Shown piece by piece: positions 1 to 8,100 of a stretch of DNA of 9,883 nt. The notes below the pieces were generated by a model, which was not told the origin of the DNA, did not search any database, and saw nothing but the letters and a program-made list of their open reading frames with translations. This DNA is from Pilimelia columellifera (GTDB taxonomy: Bacteria; Actinomycetota; Actinomycetes; Mycobacteriales; Micromonosporaceae). The stretch lies in the NCBI RefSeq assembly GCF_039532605.1, contig NZ_BAAARY010000037.1, forward strand, positions 1 through 9,883, in the 5' to 3' direction. Every line of letters starts with the position of its first letter. Positions within the stretch are counted from its first letter, which is position 1. The position numbers and the translations under genes were made by a program.

Positions 1-519
1 GTCTACCGAGGGCCCCGCGCCCTCTCCAACACCGTCCGTTATGGACGAGGTGCCCGTGTCGTCCCCGCCGACGATCACGCCCTTGCTGAGATCACCTCAG
101 TGTTCACCGAGCCGATCTCGGTGATGCCGCCAGGGCAGACACGCCAATTCTTCTACGATGTCAGCTTCCAGCCGTTCAAGGGCAACTCGCCGCTGCGGTG
201 CCGCTTCGAGGTTGACTGTGACGGGCCGTTCGGGCCGGTCGAGACCGCCAGCTACGACGTGGACCTGACGCCGTACCAGGGTGGTTGGGCTGCCCCGACC
301 ACGCTCAACTCGGTGGTTCAGCAAATCAAGAAGGCAGTGTCGTCGCTTGACTCAATCGGCCAAGCCATCCGAGACGACCGCGGCGCTGCACGAAACACAC
401 TCGAGTGCAAGGTCGTTCAGTCGACGCAGCTGGAAGATGACGCGACGACCTGGCGGCCGGCTGACGATGGTCGACGCGGAACTCGACCGAGCGCAACGGA
501 CAGCAGAGAAACGAACTGA
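1..519 (+). CDS. 3' end of an unrecognised protein gene (5'-truncated by window edge)
   Basis: The frame is open from the first base, so the gene starts outside the window and only about 172 C-terminal residues are seen. The first internal ATG is at 100, but coding-like sequence (VYRGPRALSNTVRYGRG) lies upstream of it, so 100 is probably not the true start. The middle is rich in alternating hydrophobic and polar residues (QFFYDVSFQPF, LRCRFEVDCDGPFG, ASYDVDLTPYQGGW), suggesting a small beta-rich domain. A predicted amphipathic helix follows (VVQQIKKAVSSLDSIGQAI). I do not recognise the family and assign no function. The last 20 or so residues are Arg/Thr/Ser-rich and low in quality, and a more natural-looking charged helix continues in the next frame from about 470, so the tail may be frameshifted. 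The gene stops 25 bp before the IS3 remnant and is convergent with the STAND gene beyond that element. Confidence 0.6.
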   Translation, partial: VYRGPRALSNTVRYGRGARVVPADDHALAEITSVFTEPISVMPPGQTRQFFYDVSFQPFKGNSPLRCRFEVDCDGPFGPVETASYDVDLTPYQGGWAAPTTLNSVVQQIKKAVSSLDSIGQAIRDDRGAARNTLECKVVQSTQLEDDATTWRPADDGRRGTRPSATDSRETN

Positions 520-544
520 CCTTGTATGCGAACTGGGCGAGGCA

Positions 545-582
545 TGGGTCTGCTGCACCAATCGGTGACAGTTTGACCTGCC
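545..582 (+). repeat. Terminal inverted repeat, transposase 3' side
   Basis: This is the outer end of the IS3 remnant next to the OrfB tail. Its first 15 bases match the reverse complement of the opposite end perfectly. The rest matches with a few substitutions through a shared GGTGACA block and a shared GACCTGCC block, ending near 582. Pairing with 1238-1275 defines the element. Confidence 0.88.
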
Positions 583-608
583 TACCGTGTTGGTTCCAGT
601 CCGGGTGG

Positions 609-905
609 CTAAGTGTAAGGCAGCGACTGGGGTGCGATCGGACTGTAGTTGTACTCGATCGGGGTGAGGTAGCCCAGCGCCGAGTGACGGCGTTGGCGGT
701 TGTGGAAGATCTCAAGGTACTCGAAGATCGCGTTCGCGAGTTCGACCCGGGTTTCCACTTCTGGCGGTTGAGTAGCTCGATCTGCATCGAGGACCAGAAC
801 GACTTCATTATCGCGTTGTCCAGCCCGTCAACGACGGTCCCGAAACGACGGCAGTAGACCAGCTTCGCCGATCTTCTCGCCTAAGACCCACGAGGTGAAC
901 TGGTG
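609..905 (-). pseudogene. IS3-family transposase OrfB, C-terminal fragment (catalytic Glu lost)
   Basis: Minus-strand translation gives pieces that line up with the C-terminal third of IS3-family OrfB. HQFTSWVLGEKIGEAGLLPSF (888-905 and on) matches the region just after the second catalytic Asp. GLDNAIMKSFWSSMQIELL matches the usual DNAxxESFW block. RVELANAIFEYLEIFHNRQ, RRHSALGYLTPIEY and a TAG stop at 609-611 complete the tail. Joining these blocks needs frameshifts at about 842 (one extra base) and about 753 (one missing base). In the family the Glu of the ESF motif is the E of the DDE triad; here it is Lys. The first Asp and most of the RNase H-like core are deleted. The gene is clearly dead, and the family assignment is secure from the conserved tail. 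Confidence 0.88.
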
Positions 906-908
906 CGG

Positions 909-1197
909 CCTGCCTTCATCGAGGAACCTCGCCGCCTCCCAAATGATCGACAGCGCCATCTCCAGATCTCGGATCCGCAGGCGCGCGGCCCGCAGCTCAG
1001 CGGACTCGGCCGTCGTCTACCAGGCCGCGGGCCCCTGTCGATGTCATCCTGACGCAACCATTGCGACAGCGTCACCGGGTGGATGCCGAGTTCCTCGGCG
1101 GTCTGCTTCGCCTGCTGCCCGCACGCACGAGCGCGATAGCGCGAGCGCGGTACTCAGGCGGATACGGACGGGGCACGTCATCAAGCCTTCCAAACAA
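909..1197 (-). pseudogene. IS3-family OrfA remnant (helix-turn-helix protein), frameshifted
   Basis: The reading frame begins at a possible TTG (1197) or GTG (1176) and gives PRPYPPEYRARAIALVRAG, a typical IS3 OrfA N-terminus. After a one-base deletion near 1116 it continues as KQTAEELGIHPVTLSQWLRQ, the DNA-binding helix-turn-helix that recognises the element's ends in this family. A second frameshift near 1018 leads to ESAELRAARLRIRDLEMAL, the leucine-zipper-like helix near the OrfA C-terminus. The sequence then runs into the OrfB tail without the normal OrfA stop and OrfB start, which marks the internal deletion at about 905-915. It is not functional as written. Confidence 0.85.
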
Positions 1198-1237
1198 GGC
1201 CGCCAGTTAGCCACGCCAACTGGAAGCCCGCAGGTAG

Positions 1238-1275
1238 GGCAGGTCGTGGTGTCACCTATCGGTGCAGCAGACCCA
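1238..1275 (-). repeat. Terminal inverted repeat, transposase 5' side; contains the STAND gene stop
   Basis: This is the opposite end of the IS3 remnant, upstream of OrfA. Its outer 15 bases are the exact reverse complement of 545-559. Read on the minus strand it supplies the end of the STAND gene: the junction falls inside a Leu codon and is followed by GLLHR and a TAG stop at 1256-1258. The stop triplet lies where the partner repeat reads TCG, so it depends on a base that differs between the two ends. Confidence 0.88.
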
Positions 1276-4200
1276 GTTGACCCGAGGCGGCGAGGCAATC
1301 ACGAAGATTAGCAACCAAAATCAGATACTCCGGGTCATGCGGTCCAAATGCGGACCGACCGATTGCCACGGCACGCCTCAGCAGTGGTTCGGCGGCTTCA
1401 TGCCCATGGAGTTCCCCAATCGGTCGCGCCAGGTTGTTTAGGGCGAGTGCTGTGGTGCGGCTGGCGGGGCCCCCGGTTTGTTCGGCGATGGCGAGCGCCC
1501 GCCGACACAGTTCGGCGGCTTCCTCCGGCTTGTCGTCCAGAAGCAGGTCGGCGAGGTCATGCATGCGCCACAAAGTCTCGTCGTGGCTCGCGTCGGGGAG
1601 AGCCTCGGCTCCGGTCAGTGCGCGACGTCGGGCGGCGGCAGCTTCGTCATACCTCTCGAGGAGCTTCCAGTTGGTCGCCAGGCCGTCTTGCACCACGATG
1701 GTGCTGCGATGATTGGAACCGAACGTGGCAACGGCGATGTCCTCGGCCTGTGACAAGACCGCCACCGCTTCGCGCGGATTGCCGTTGTTTTGCAAGACGC
1801 CCCCCACGGCGGTCAGTGCCTTGATCAGATCCTCGTCGTCGGCGCTCGTGGCGCGGCAAAGATCGACCGCCTGCCGTGCGATCGGCTCCGCCTGCTCAGG
1901 TTGCCCGGTGATCATCAGACAGACGGCAAGCCGTATCATGAGCTCGATGGGATCTGTTCGCGGAACTCCGACCCGGTTGGTGATCTCCAATGCCCGCTGC
2001 AGCAACGGGATAGCGTCGTCCGCTTGGTCGAGGTGATCCTGAAGAGTAATTGCGAGGTTCGCCAGGCTGACCACCAGGCGCGGGTTGTCCTCACCTAACG
2101 CCGTTTCAAAAAGGGCCAACGCCCGCTGCTGGAGTGCCGCCGCCTCACCGCATTGGCCCAGGGCGATCAGGCTAGACGCGAGATTGTTCAGTCGGGTGGC
2201 CGCAGCGGGATGATCGGGGCCGAGAGCCGCTTCGGTGATGTTCACAGCACGGCGCTGCAAGGGGACAGCCTCACCCGGTCGGTCCAGTGCTGTCAGTGCG
2301 AGACCGAGGTTGTCCAGGTTGTTGGCGACGGCCTCGCTTTCCGGCCCCATGGTGGCCTCGTTAATGACTAGCGCACGGCGCAGCAGCGGTTGGGCGTCGG
2401 CGGCTCGGCCTGCCTGTTGCAGGGTCAGTGCCAAATTGTTCAACACGATCACGACCTCTGGGTCGGCCTCGCCGTACTCGGCCTCGGCGATAGATAGGGC
2501 CTGCCGATGTAACTGCTCTGCCTCATCGAAGCTGCCGAGCGTCCGCAGCGTGGCGCCCAGGTTGTCCATCCGGATTGCAATCTCGGGATGGTCCGGCTCC
2601 AGATCGGATTGGCAGATTTCCAGCGCCCGCCGCTGCAACGGTTCGGCGGCGTCGACTTCCCCCAGGGAGCACATTGTGCCGGCGATATTGTCGAGCTGAA
2701 CCGCGACCTCGGCGTCATTTGGTCCCAGGACGGCCTCGGTCAAGGCCAAGGCATCGCGCTGCAGCCGCAACGCGTGCTGGTAGCGGCCGTGTGTGTGGTG
2801 GAAAAGTCCGACCTCGCCGAGCAGCCGCCCCAAGGTCAGGTCAGCCTCTCCGGTCGGGTACCGGACGGCGAACGCCTCGACGTGGGGCGATAGTTGGGTC
2901 CACGCTGGCCAGTCGGCGGACGAGTGCTGCGGATGGTCGCGCGGCATCGCCTGCCACAGCAGCGACAGCGCCAGCCCTCTGGTGATTTCCTCCGCGCTGG
3001 GCTCGGTGGTGTCGTCTTGGACGTGACGTAGCTGCTCGGCGGCGAAGACCTGCACGAGCCGATGGATGCTGATCTTCTGTGTCGTCAGGCCGACCGCGTT
3101 GTAGGACGCCAGCAGCGCCAACACGTGGTCGACGTCGCTCGGTAGGAGCAGGTCGGTGAACCACGCCCGGGGAATGTTGTCCGGGGCGTAGAACGATAGG
3201 ATGCCCAGCACCACCGCCGCCGCCGGTTCGTGCCGACCGATGGTGTCCAAGGTAATGGTCAGCACCCGGGCGACCGCACGCTCGGCGGCGTCTCCGTGCG
3301 CGGTGACCGCCAGCACCTTCGCCGGCTGGGCGCGCAGCCTTGCGAGATAAGCCTCCACTGGTGTCTTCGTTTGGGCCAGGTACGCGGACGCCTGGTGCAG
3401 CGCCAGCGGAAGGTGACCGAGCTCGTCAGCCAGCGATGCCGAAAGCGGCCGATGGTCTTGGCCGCTTCGGTGTACCAACAGGTGCACCGAAGCGTCAGCC
3501 GGAAGGGTAGCCAGGCGCAGACAGTGCTCGCTCAGGGTCTCCCAGCCGATGTCGCGGCGGCTGGTGATCATGATGTGACCACTGTCGAGTTGCCCGATCA
3601 AGCTTTCGACGGCGCTGCGCGCCTCAACGTTGTCTAGCACGAGCAGCCAGCCGGTATGTGTCTGCAACCATCCGATCGCCCAGTCGACCAAATCGATGTC
3701 CTGAGCCGTTGACGTACCTGGATTCAGCCGGCGTGCGAGCGCGACGAGCCCGGCGTCGATTTCGTCACCGGACTGTGCGGTGATCCACCACCGCACCAGG
3801 TACCGGTCGCGCTGAACGTGGGAATATTGCAGAACCAGTTCACTCTTCCCGACCCCACCCAGCCCGTGGACCACCTGGACGGCGACGCCGTCGCTGGCCG
3901 ACACGGTCGCCGTGAGTGCCTGCATCTCGGCGTCCCGGCCGACGAATGGCGAGGTCGGCCGCCGTGGCAGATTATGGATCGGCCGTACGGGTTGCAGCGC
4001 TTCCGGAGCTAGCAGGGTCCCGCCCGCTCCGTGGCGCTGAGCGTCTGCGTCTGGGGCGATCGCGCAGAAAGCCAAGGCGGTGCCGTGGGCGAAGAACGCA
4101 TCGACCAGCTCGGGAAGGTTGCGCAGCCGTTCGGAAAGTTCCTCGCCGTCCCAGACCTCCAGTCGGCACCCGGCAGCCTCTAACCTACGGCTGGCGGCCT

Positions 4201-4699
4201 CAATCGCCTCGACCTGCTGTGTGCTCCGGGTGCTCGCCCGGGTGGCCAGTACGAAGACCGCGGACTGCTGTGCCCAATGTCCGGTCAGGAAGTCCTCGGC
4301 GGCCGCGACGATGGCCGAGGGACCTATCGTGGCTACATTGCGGCATTGGATGGTCAGGTAGCGGCGTCCGCCCGGCCCTGGCACACGCAGCCGCGCGTAG
4401 AGGTCGATGCCGTACTGCTTCTGGCCACTGGTCCCATACAGCCGGCACTGCTCGACCGTTGGATCACGGCGAAGGTACCGCAGCACCAGTCGTTCGAAGT
4501 CTTCCGAGGTCAACTCATCGAACGGCAGGATCTGCGGTGCCGTCCTCACCAACGTCGGCCGCGGCCCGGTGGGATCCTGCTCAAGCCACGTCGGGATGGG
4601 CTCCGTCTCCGGGAACGCCCGCGCTTCAGATGCGTGAACGCCGTCGGTGTCAACCGGTTCCCGGATGACGCCTCGATGACCGGACACCTCTCCGGTCAT
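1256..4699 (-). CDS. STAND NTPase: Mrr-like nuclease, NB-ARC and TPR protein
   Basis: The 1147-residue product resembles the STAND class of regulated effectors. Residues about 57-205 look like an Mrr-type restriction-endonuclease fold: LPFDELTSEDFERLV helix, then GID (Asp99), then TIQCR (Gln118-x-Arg120) where the family normally has (E/Q)xK. Residues about 240-560 form an NB-ARC NTPase: VGRDAEM entry motif, Walker A GLGGVGKS (279-286), Walker B WLLVLDN (Asp356), ITSRR sensor (378-382), GHLPLAL (428-434), and IHRLVQ (545-550) in the MHD-like winged helix. Residues about 622-1140 are roughly a dozen 42-residue TPRs of kinesin-light-chain type. Known relatives keep the effector off until the repeat domain senses a trigger and the NTPase oligomerises; that role is inferred here. 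The ATG start is fixed by an in-frame TAG 18 nt upstream, with GGAG 10 nt before the ATG. The last six residues and stop come from the IS3 end, so a short native C-terminus may be lost. Anti-phage defence is the likeliest role; a regulator is possible. Confidence 0.92.
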   Translation of the reverse strand: MTGEVSGHRGVIREPVDTDGVHASEARAFPETEPIPTWLEQDPTGPRPTLVRTAPQILPFDELTSEDFERLVLRYLRRDPTVEQCRLYGTSGQKQYGIDLYARLRVPGPGGRRYLTIQCRNVATIGPSAIVAAAEDFLTGHWAQQSAVFVLATRASTRSTQQVEAIEAASRRLEAAGCRLEVWDGEELSERLRNLPELVDAFFAHGTALAFCAIAPDADAQRHGAGGTLLAPEALQPVRPIHNLPRRPTSPFVGRDAEMQALTATVSASDGVAVQVVHGLGGVGKSELVLQYSHVQRDRYLVRWWITAQSGDEIDAGLVALARRLNPGTSTAQDIDLVDWAIGWLQTHTGWLLVLDNVEARSAVESLIGQLDSGHIMITSRRDIGWETLSEHCLRLATLPADASVHLLVHRSGQDHRPLSASLADELGHLPLALHQASAYLAQTKTPVEAYLARLRAQPAKVLAVTAHGDAAERAVARVLTITLDTIGRHEPAAAVVLGILSFYAPDNIPRAWFTDLLLPSDVDHVLALLASYNAVGLTTQKISIHRLVQVFAAEQLRHVQDDTTEPSAEEITRGLALSLLWQAMPRDHPQHSSADWPAWTQLSPHVEAFAVRYPTGEADLTLGRLLGEVGLFHHTHGRYQHALRLQRDALALTEAVLGPNDAEVAVQLDNIAGTMCSLGEVDAAEPLQRRALEICQSDLEPDHPEIAIRMDNLGATLRTLGSFDEAEQLHRQALSIAEAEYGEADPEVVIVLNNLALTLQQAGRAADAQPLLRRALVINEATMGPESEAVANNLDNLGLALTALDRPGEAVPLQRRAVNITEAALGPDHPAAATRLNNLASSLIALGQCGEAAALQQRALALFETALGEDNPRLVVSLANLAITLQDHLDQADDAIPLLQRALEITNRVGVPRTDPIELMIRLAVCLMITGQPEQAEPIARQAVDLCRATSADDEDLIKALTAVGGVLQNNGNPREAVAVLSQAEDIAVATFGSNHRSTIVVQDGLATNWKLLERYDEAAAARRRALTGAEALPDASHDETLWRMHDLADLLLDDKPEEAAELCRRALAIAEQTGGPASRTTALALNNLARPIGELHGHEAAEPLLRRAVAIGRSAFGPHDPEYLILVANLRDCLAASGQLGLLHR
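1276..2836 (-). repeat. Tandem 126-bp units encoding TPRs
   Basis: This stretch encodes residues about 622-1141 of the STAND protein as consecutive 42-residue units. Each has the pattern NNLA..L..LG...EA..L.RRAL.I.E...G..HP, so the DNA is periodic at about 126 bp. The units from about 650 to 880 are the most alike, with repeated LDNL/LNNL and LQRRAL blocks. The C-terminal units (about 905-1140) are more diverged. In STAND proteins such arrays are the sensor or oligomer-contact region. Copy number of similar units can change by recombination. Confidence 0.8.
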
Positions 4700-5137
4700 G
4701 ATTCGACCGCTCCACTACTGCAATCCTCGACAGGGCGATGGCTCCTCATCCGTACATTGTGAAGGCCCTGCCGCCTAGCCGTCTCACGCACCGTCCGATG
4801 CGATGGCAGAAGATCGCCTCAGTGTCGCCTGTCATGGGGTACCGCGGCGTACGAGGGATCCAGCGCGGCAATGTTGAGCGAGAAGCTTGCTTTGAATGGC
4901 TGTGCCGCCGAAGGCAACCAGCAGCGCCTTCCGCCCGCACTCATCTGGCCGAGTTGAGAGCCTCGATCTTGACGGCGCAGGCACGTATCGGCCGCCTCCC
5001 GGACTACTACACCGCTGGATGATGGATCACCTCGATGGCCATAACCGTTCTTGCCCGAGCGGCGGGCGCTGGCAACCGGACTCTAGGATCACGATTGGGC
5101 AGTACGCCGCCTGGACTGTGTCGTTCCCGTGGCGCGG
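4700..5137. other. 438-bp intergenic gap between the two large genes
   Basis: I see no convincing gene here. Short open frames exist on both strands, but they lack recognisable motifs and actinobacterial codon bias, and they overlap each other. A weak hairpin (arms GCCCG at 5053-5057 and CGGGC at 5063-5067, no U-tract) lies about 70 bp past the stop of the upstream gene and could slow transcription, though it is not a standard terminator. The gap is long for an operon, so the STAND gene may have its own promoter within it, but I could not identify a clear -35/-10 pair. I see no tRNA and no inverted repeat like the one upstream of the PNP gene. Confidence 0.6.
4710..4713 (-). promoter_or_regulatory. 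Likely ribosome binding site of the STAND gene
   Basis: On the minus strand GGAG lies 10 nt before the ATG at 4699. An in-frame TAG at 4715-4717 precedes it, with no start codon between, so this site and the ATG at 4699 are the most upstream initiation possible in the frame. Confidence 0.55.
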
Positions 5138-8100
5138 CTACCTCCCCACCGATTGGATGTAGGCCGCGAACAGGCGGCTGCCGATCTCATTATTGAGTCG
5201 TTCCACTAGGGCGGCGACTATACGGCTCGTGGCTTCTGGCCCGACCGAGTCGAGGAGTCCCCCGCACAGGATTTCGACGAGCAGCTCGAGTGCGTCTGCC
5301 GCCGGGTAATGGCGGTCGCGAAGGTCTTCGGCTGCGTTGATGATCAGCTCAGTGAGACGTCCTGCTTCCTCGGGAAGGTCAGCACCGGCGGCCACGGCGG
5401 CGCCGTCGCGGACTGCGGTGAAGAAGGGGTCGGCGAAGAAGGTGACCCAGGCCAGGAGGGATGTGACGACCTTCGGTCGCGCCGACGGGACGGTGGCCGC
5501 CGCGAGGCCATCCGCAGCCCGGTGAGCCCAGATCGCCGTTCGTTGGGCGTCCATGTCGTGGGGGCGGCGGCGGATGAGCGAGCGAAACTCGTTGAAAGAC
5601 TCGGGGATGTCGCGCCATGCGGCGGGTCGGGAGATGGCCAGGGCGAGCGCGCTGTCGACGTTCCAGTCGGCCTTGCTCGCGAGGCTGTACCAGGGCTCGT
5701 CGATGGCCATGTCGACGACCCTATTCTCGCGTAATGACGCGACCGCAGCGGCGATGCCGCTTTCGTCGGCGATCACTCGGATGAGGTCGAGCGTTCCGAA
5801 TGCAGGGATGCCCATCGTGCGGGCGAGGCCTCGTATGACGATGTCGTCGGCCCAAACGGGGACGCCGAGTTCTTGGGCGACGGTGATGGCGCTGAGCCAG
5901 CGGTCGCGGCGGTTGGCGTCGGCGATGGGTGCGACTTGGAGGCCTTGGACGTCGGCCCAGACCTGTTCAGCTGCGTCGGCGTGCGCTTGTGCTTCCTCAG
6001 GCGTGGTCTCGCTGATGACAGGGCGTTGTTGGTGTGTGTCCCAGCCGAGGGTGGCGGTGGACTTCAGGGCGAGGCTCCTGCGGGCGCGGGCGATGTCGTC
6101 GCGAACTGGGGCGGGGACGATGACGGAGTCGAGGTGGGCGGCAAGCTTCTTGAACGGGCGTCCGGTCCACGGTGCGACGACGATGGCGGTGGTGTCGACG
6201 ACGGCGCGGCTTCCCAGCGCTTCGCGTGCTGCTTGTTCGCCGCGGTGGTCGTCGTCGACGGCCATGACGTAGCCGAGGTCGCGTCGGATGAGGCTTTCGG
6301 TGCAGGTTCGCCCTGCGACGTCGGTGAGGGCGGCGAGGGGGAACCGGCCGGCGCGTACCTCGCTTGTGAGTTCTTGGAGGGCCTGTTGGCGAGCGTCTCC
6401 GCTGCGGAGGAACTCGATGAGGGGGTCGAGGTTGTCTTCGGCGACGTTGATCTGGGTGACGGAGGCGTTCACTCCGTGCCGCTCGAAGTACTTCTCGATG
6501 TAGTCGCGGAGTTCGGCGATCTGGATCTCGGTGAGGGTGGAGCCGGGTCCCATCAGGACGACCGACATAGCAGCGGCGGCGATCTGCTCGTCGTCGGCCC
6601 AATCGGCGGCGGCGCGCATGAACATCGTGTACAGCTTGGGATCGCCGAGGTCAGCGCCCGCTGGTTCGGTGGCTGTGCGGTTGCGTGAGCGCCTCTCGTC
6701 GATGGCCCGGTGGAGGATCGCGAGGAACAGCTGAGCCTTCTCGCGCTCGTTGAAGCTCACGGCCGGTGCACAGAGGAGCACGGTGAGTGCCTTCTCGAAC
6801 TTCTCCACGAAGTACAGCGCCTCGGCCAGCCGCCAGTACTCGGCCTCGGGAACCGGCAGGCTGTCGGCGCCGTATTCCTGGATGACTTGCTCGGTGCGGA
6901 TCGTGACGTCGTGCCACTTGTTTTCGCTGCGGGAAATCTGCTGGAGGGCACGAAGCGCCTTCAGGCGCACCGGCTTGCCATCGTCGCGGCTGAGGAGGGT
7001 GAGCGCGAATTCGCGGGCGGTCGCCGTGAGTCCGTTGTTCATGGCGATCTCCAGGGCCTCGGTCGCCAGCGGGATGTCTCCGCGGCCCGTGCCTTCGTCG
7101 AACACCAGCCGGGCTGCTTCCTCGGCACGGCCGCTGGCGACGAGCGCATCGGCGTGAGCGTCTAGAGCAAGCTCGTTGCGTTCCAGCCCGCGGACGTGCC
7201 GCAGAGCCGCTTCTGGATCGCCTTGGCTGAGCAGAACCCGGGCGCGCATCACTTCGGCGAGGTCATAGTCGAGCTGCCCGAGGCTGTCGATGTGACGAAT
7301 GACGGTGGCCTGCTCGTTCTCCTTGAGCGAGTTGAACTTGCGGGAGAGCGCCATCAGCGCCTGGAAGTCGCTGTGGTGATTGCCCGCGGACAGCTCCAGT
7401 GCAGCGAACAGGGCCTCCTTGGCCTCGCTTGCCATCTGCGGGCGGCCGCCGAGCACCGCCGCGCGCATCAGCTCGCCCTCGGCTCGGTCGGGGTTCTTCG
7501 CGGCGAGCGCGAGCGCGAGCTCGTCATTGCCGGTGGCCCGCGCGGTGAAGGCCCCGAGGCGCACGACCTCCGGGTGCTTGGCTTCGCGCTGCGATGCGAG
7601 CCCGTCTGGTGCGGGAAGGAGAAGCCGCATGGCACCGGCGAAATCGCCCTGAATTGACCGGGCACGGGCCGCGACCGCCAACGCGCTCGCTGACGCGCCG
7701 TCCCACTCCCGCAGGACGTCACGGACCTCAAGCGCGTCGACTTCCACGGCCCTGGCCCGCTTGGAGATTTCGTCCTCGACGTCGGCTGACGTGCGGCCGG
7801 ACATGGAGACCAGCACGCCCAGCATCGTCTGTGCCTGGGTAAGCTGTGCTCCTTCGGAGTTCGGGCGAAGGGCTACCGCCCACTGCGCGAGCCGCAGGCC
7901 GTCGTCGGCCAGGTCCCGGGTCACCGGGTTGCCGCGCAGACGGCGCACGGCGAGACCGGACTGCACGCCGAGCTGGTCTGCCGCACCGGGCGCCAGCATC
8001 ATCTGCGCGAGTTGCCGCAGCATCGTGGTCACCGTGACGTCTCGCAGCGCCGGGTCGAGGTCGACGTGCGGGACGGGTTCCTCGGGCGCCCTCAGCACGC

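Larger units (their letters stand above)
545..1275 (-). mobile_element. Internally deleted, decayed IS3-family insertion sequence
   Basis: The element is bounded by a long imperfect inverted repeat that begins TGGGTCTGCTGCACC at 545 and ends with its exact reverse complement at 1275. This gives the TG...CA termini typical of the IS3 family. It spans 731 bp, whereas complete IS3-family elements are usually about 1.2-1.5 kb. Minus-strand translation shows an OrfA helix-turn-helix region followed directly by the C-terminal part of OrfB, so the central part of OrfB is missing. At least four single-base frameshifts are visible, near 1116, 1018, 842 and 753. No target-site duplication is seen: the three bases outside the ends are GCA on the left and GTT on the right. 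It cannot encode a working transposase, but both ends are intact enough that it could have been mobilised in trans by a full-length relative. It interrupts the very 3' end of the STAND gene. Confidence 0.9.

Noticed and set aside
326..808. 160-codon minus-strand open frame starting MKSFWSSMQIELL
   Set aside because: Only the first 19 or so residues are transposase. After the frameshift near 753 it runs out of frame through the IS end and across the left-hand gene, so it is not a gene.
541..1279. Target-site duplication flanking the IS3 remnant
   Set aside because: The bases just outside the two ends (GCA and GTT) do not match, so no duplication can be claimed.
3916..4668. Plus-strand open frame of 250 codons, Arg/Pro/Ser-rich
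   Set aside because: It is antisense to the nuclease and NB-ARC coding region with typical shadow composition. The minus-strand frame has clear domains.
4738..5022. Plus-strand open frame of 94 codons in the intergenic gap
   Set aside because: It has no recognisable motif and no ribosome binding site that stands out, and other open frames overlap it in the same gap. It is too weak to call a gene.
5053..5067. Hairpin GCCCG-N5-CGGGC downstream of the PNP gene as a terminator
   Set aside because: The stem is only 5 bp, there is no T-run on the transcript side, and such stems are common by chance in GC-rich DNA.
5873..6688. Long plus-strand open frame of 271 codons, Gly/Asp/Val-rich
   Set aside because: It lies wholly antisense to the PNP-TPR-PIN coding region, has the composition expected of a GC-rich shadow frame, and shows no motif.
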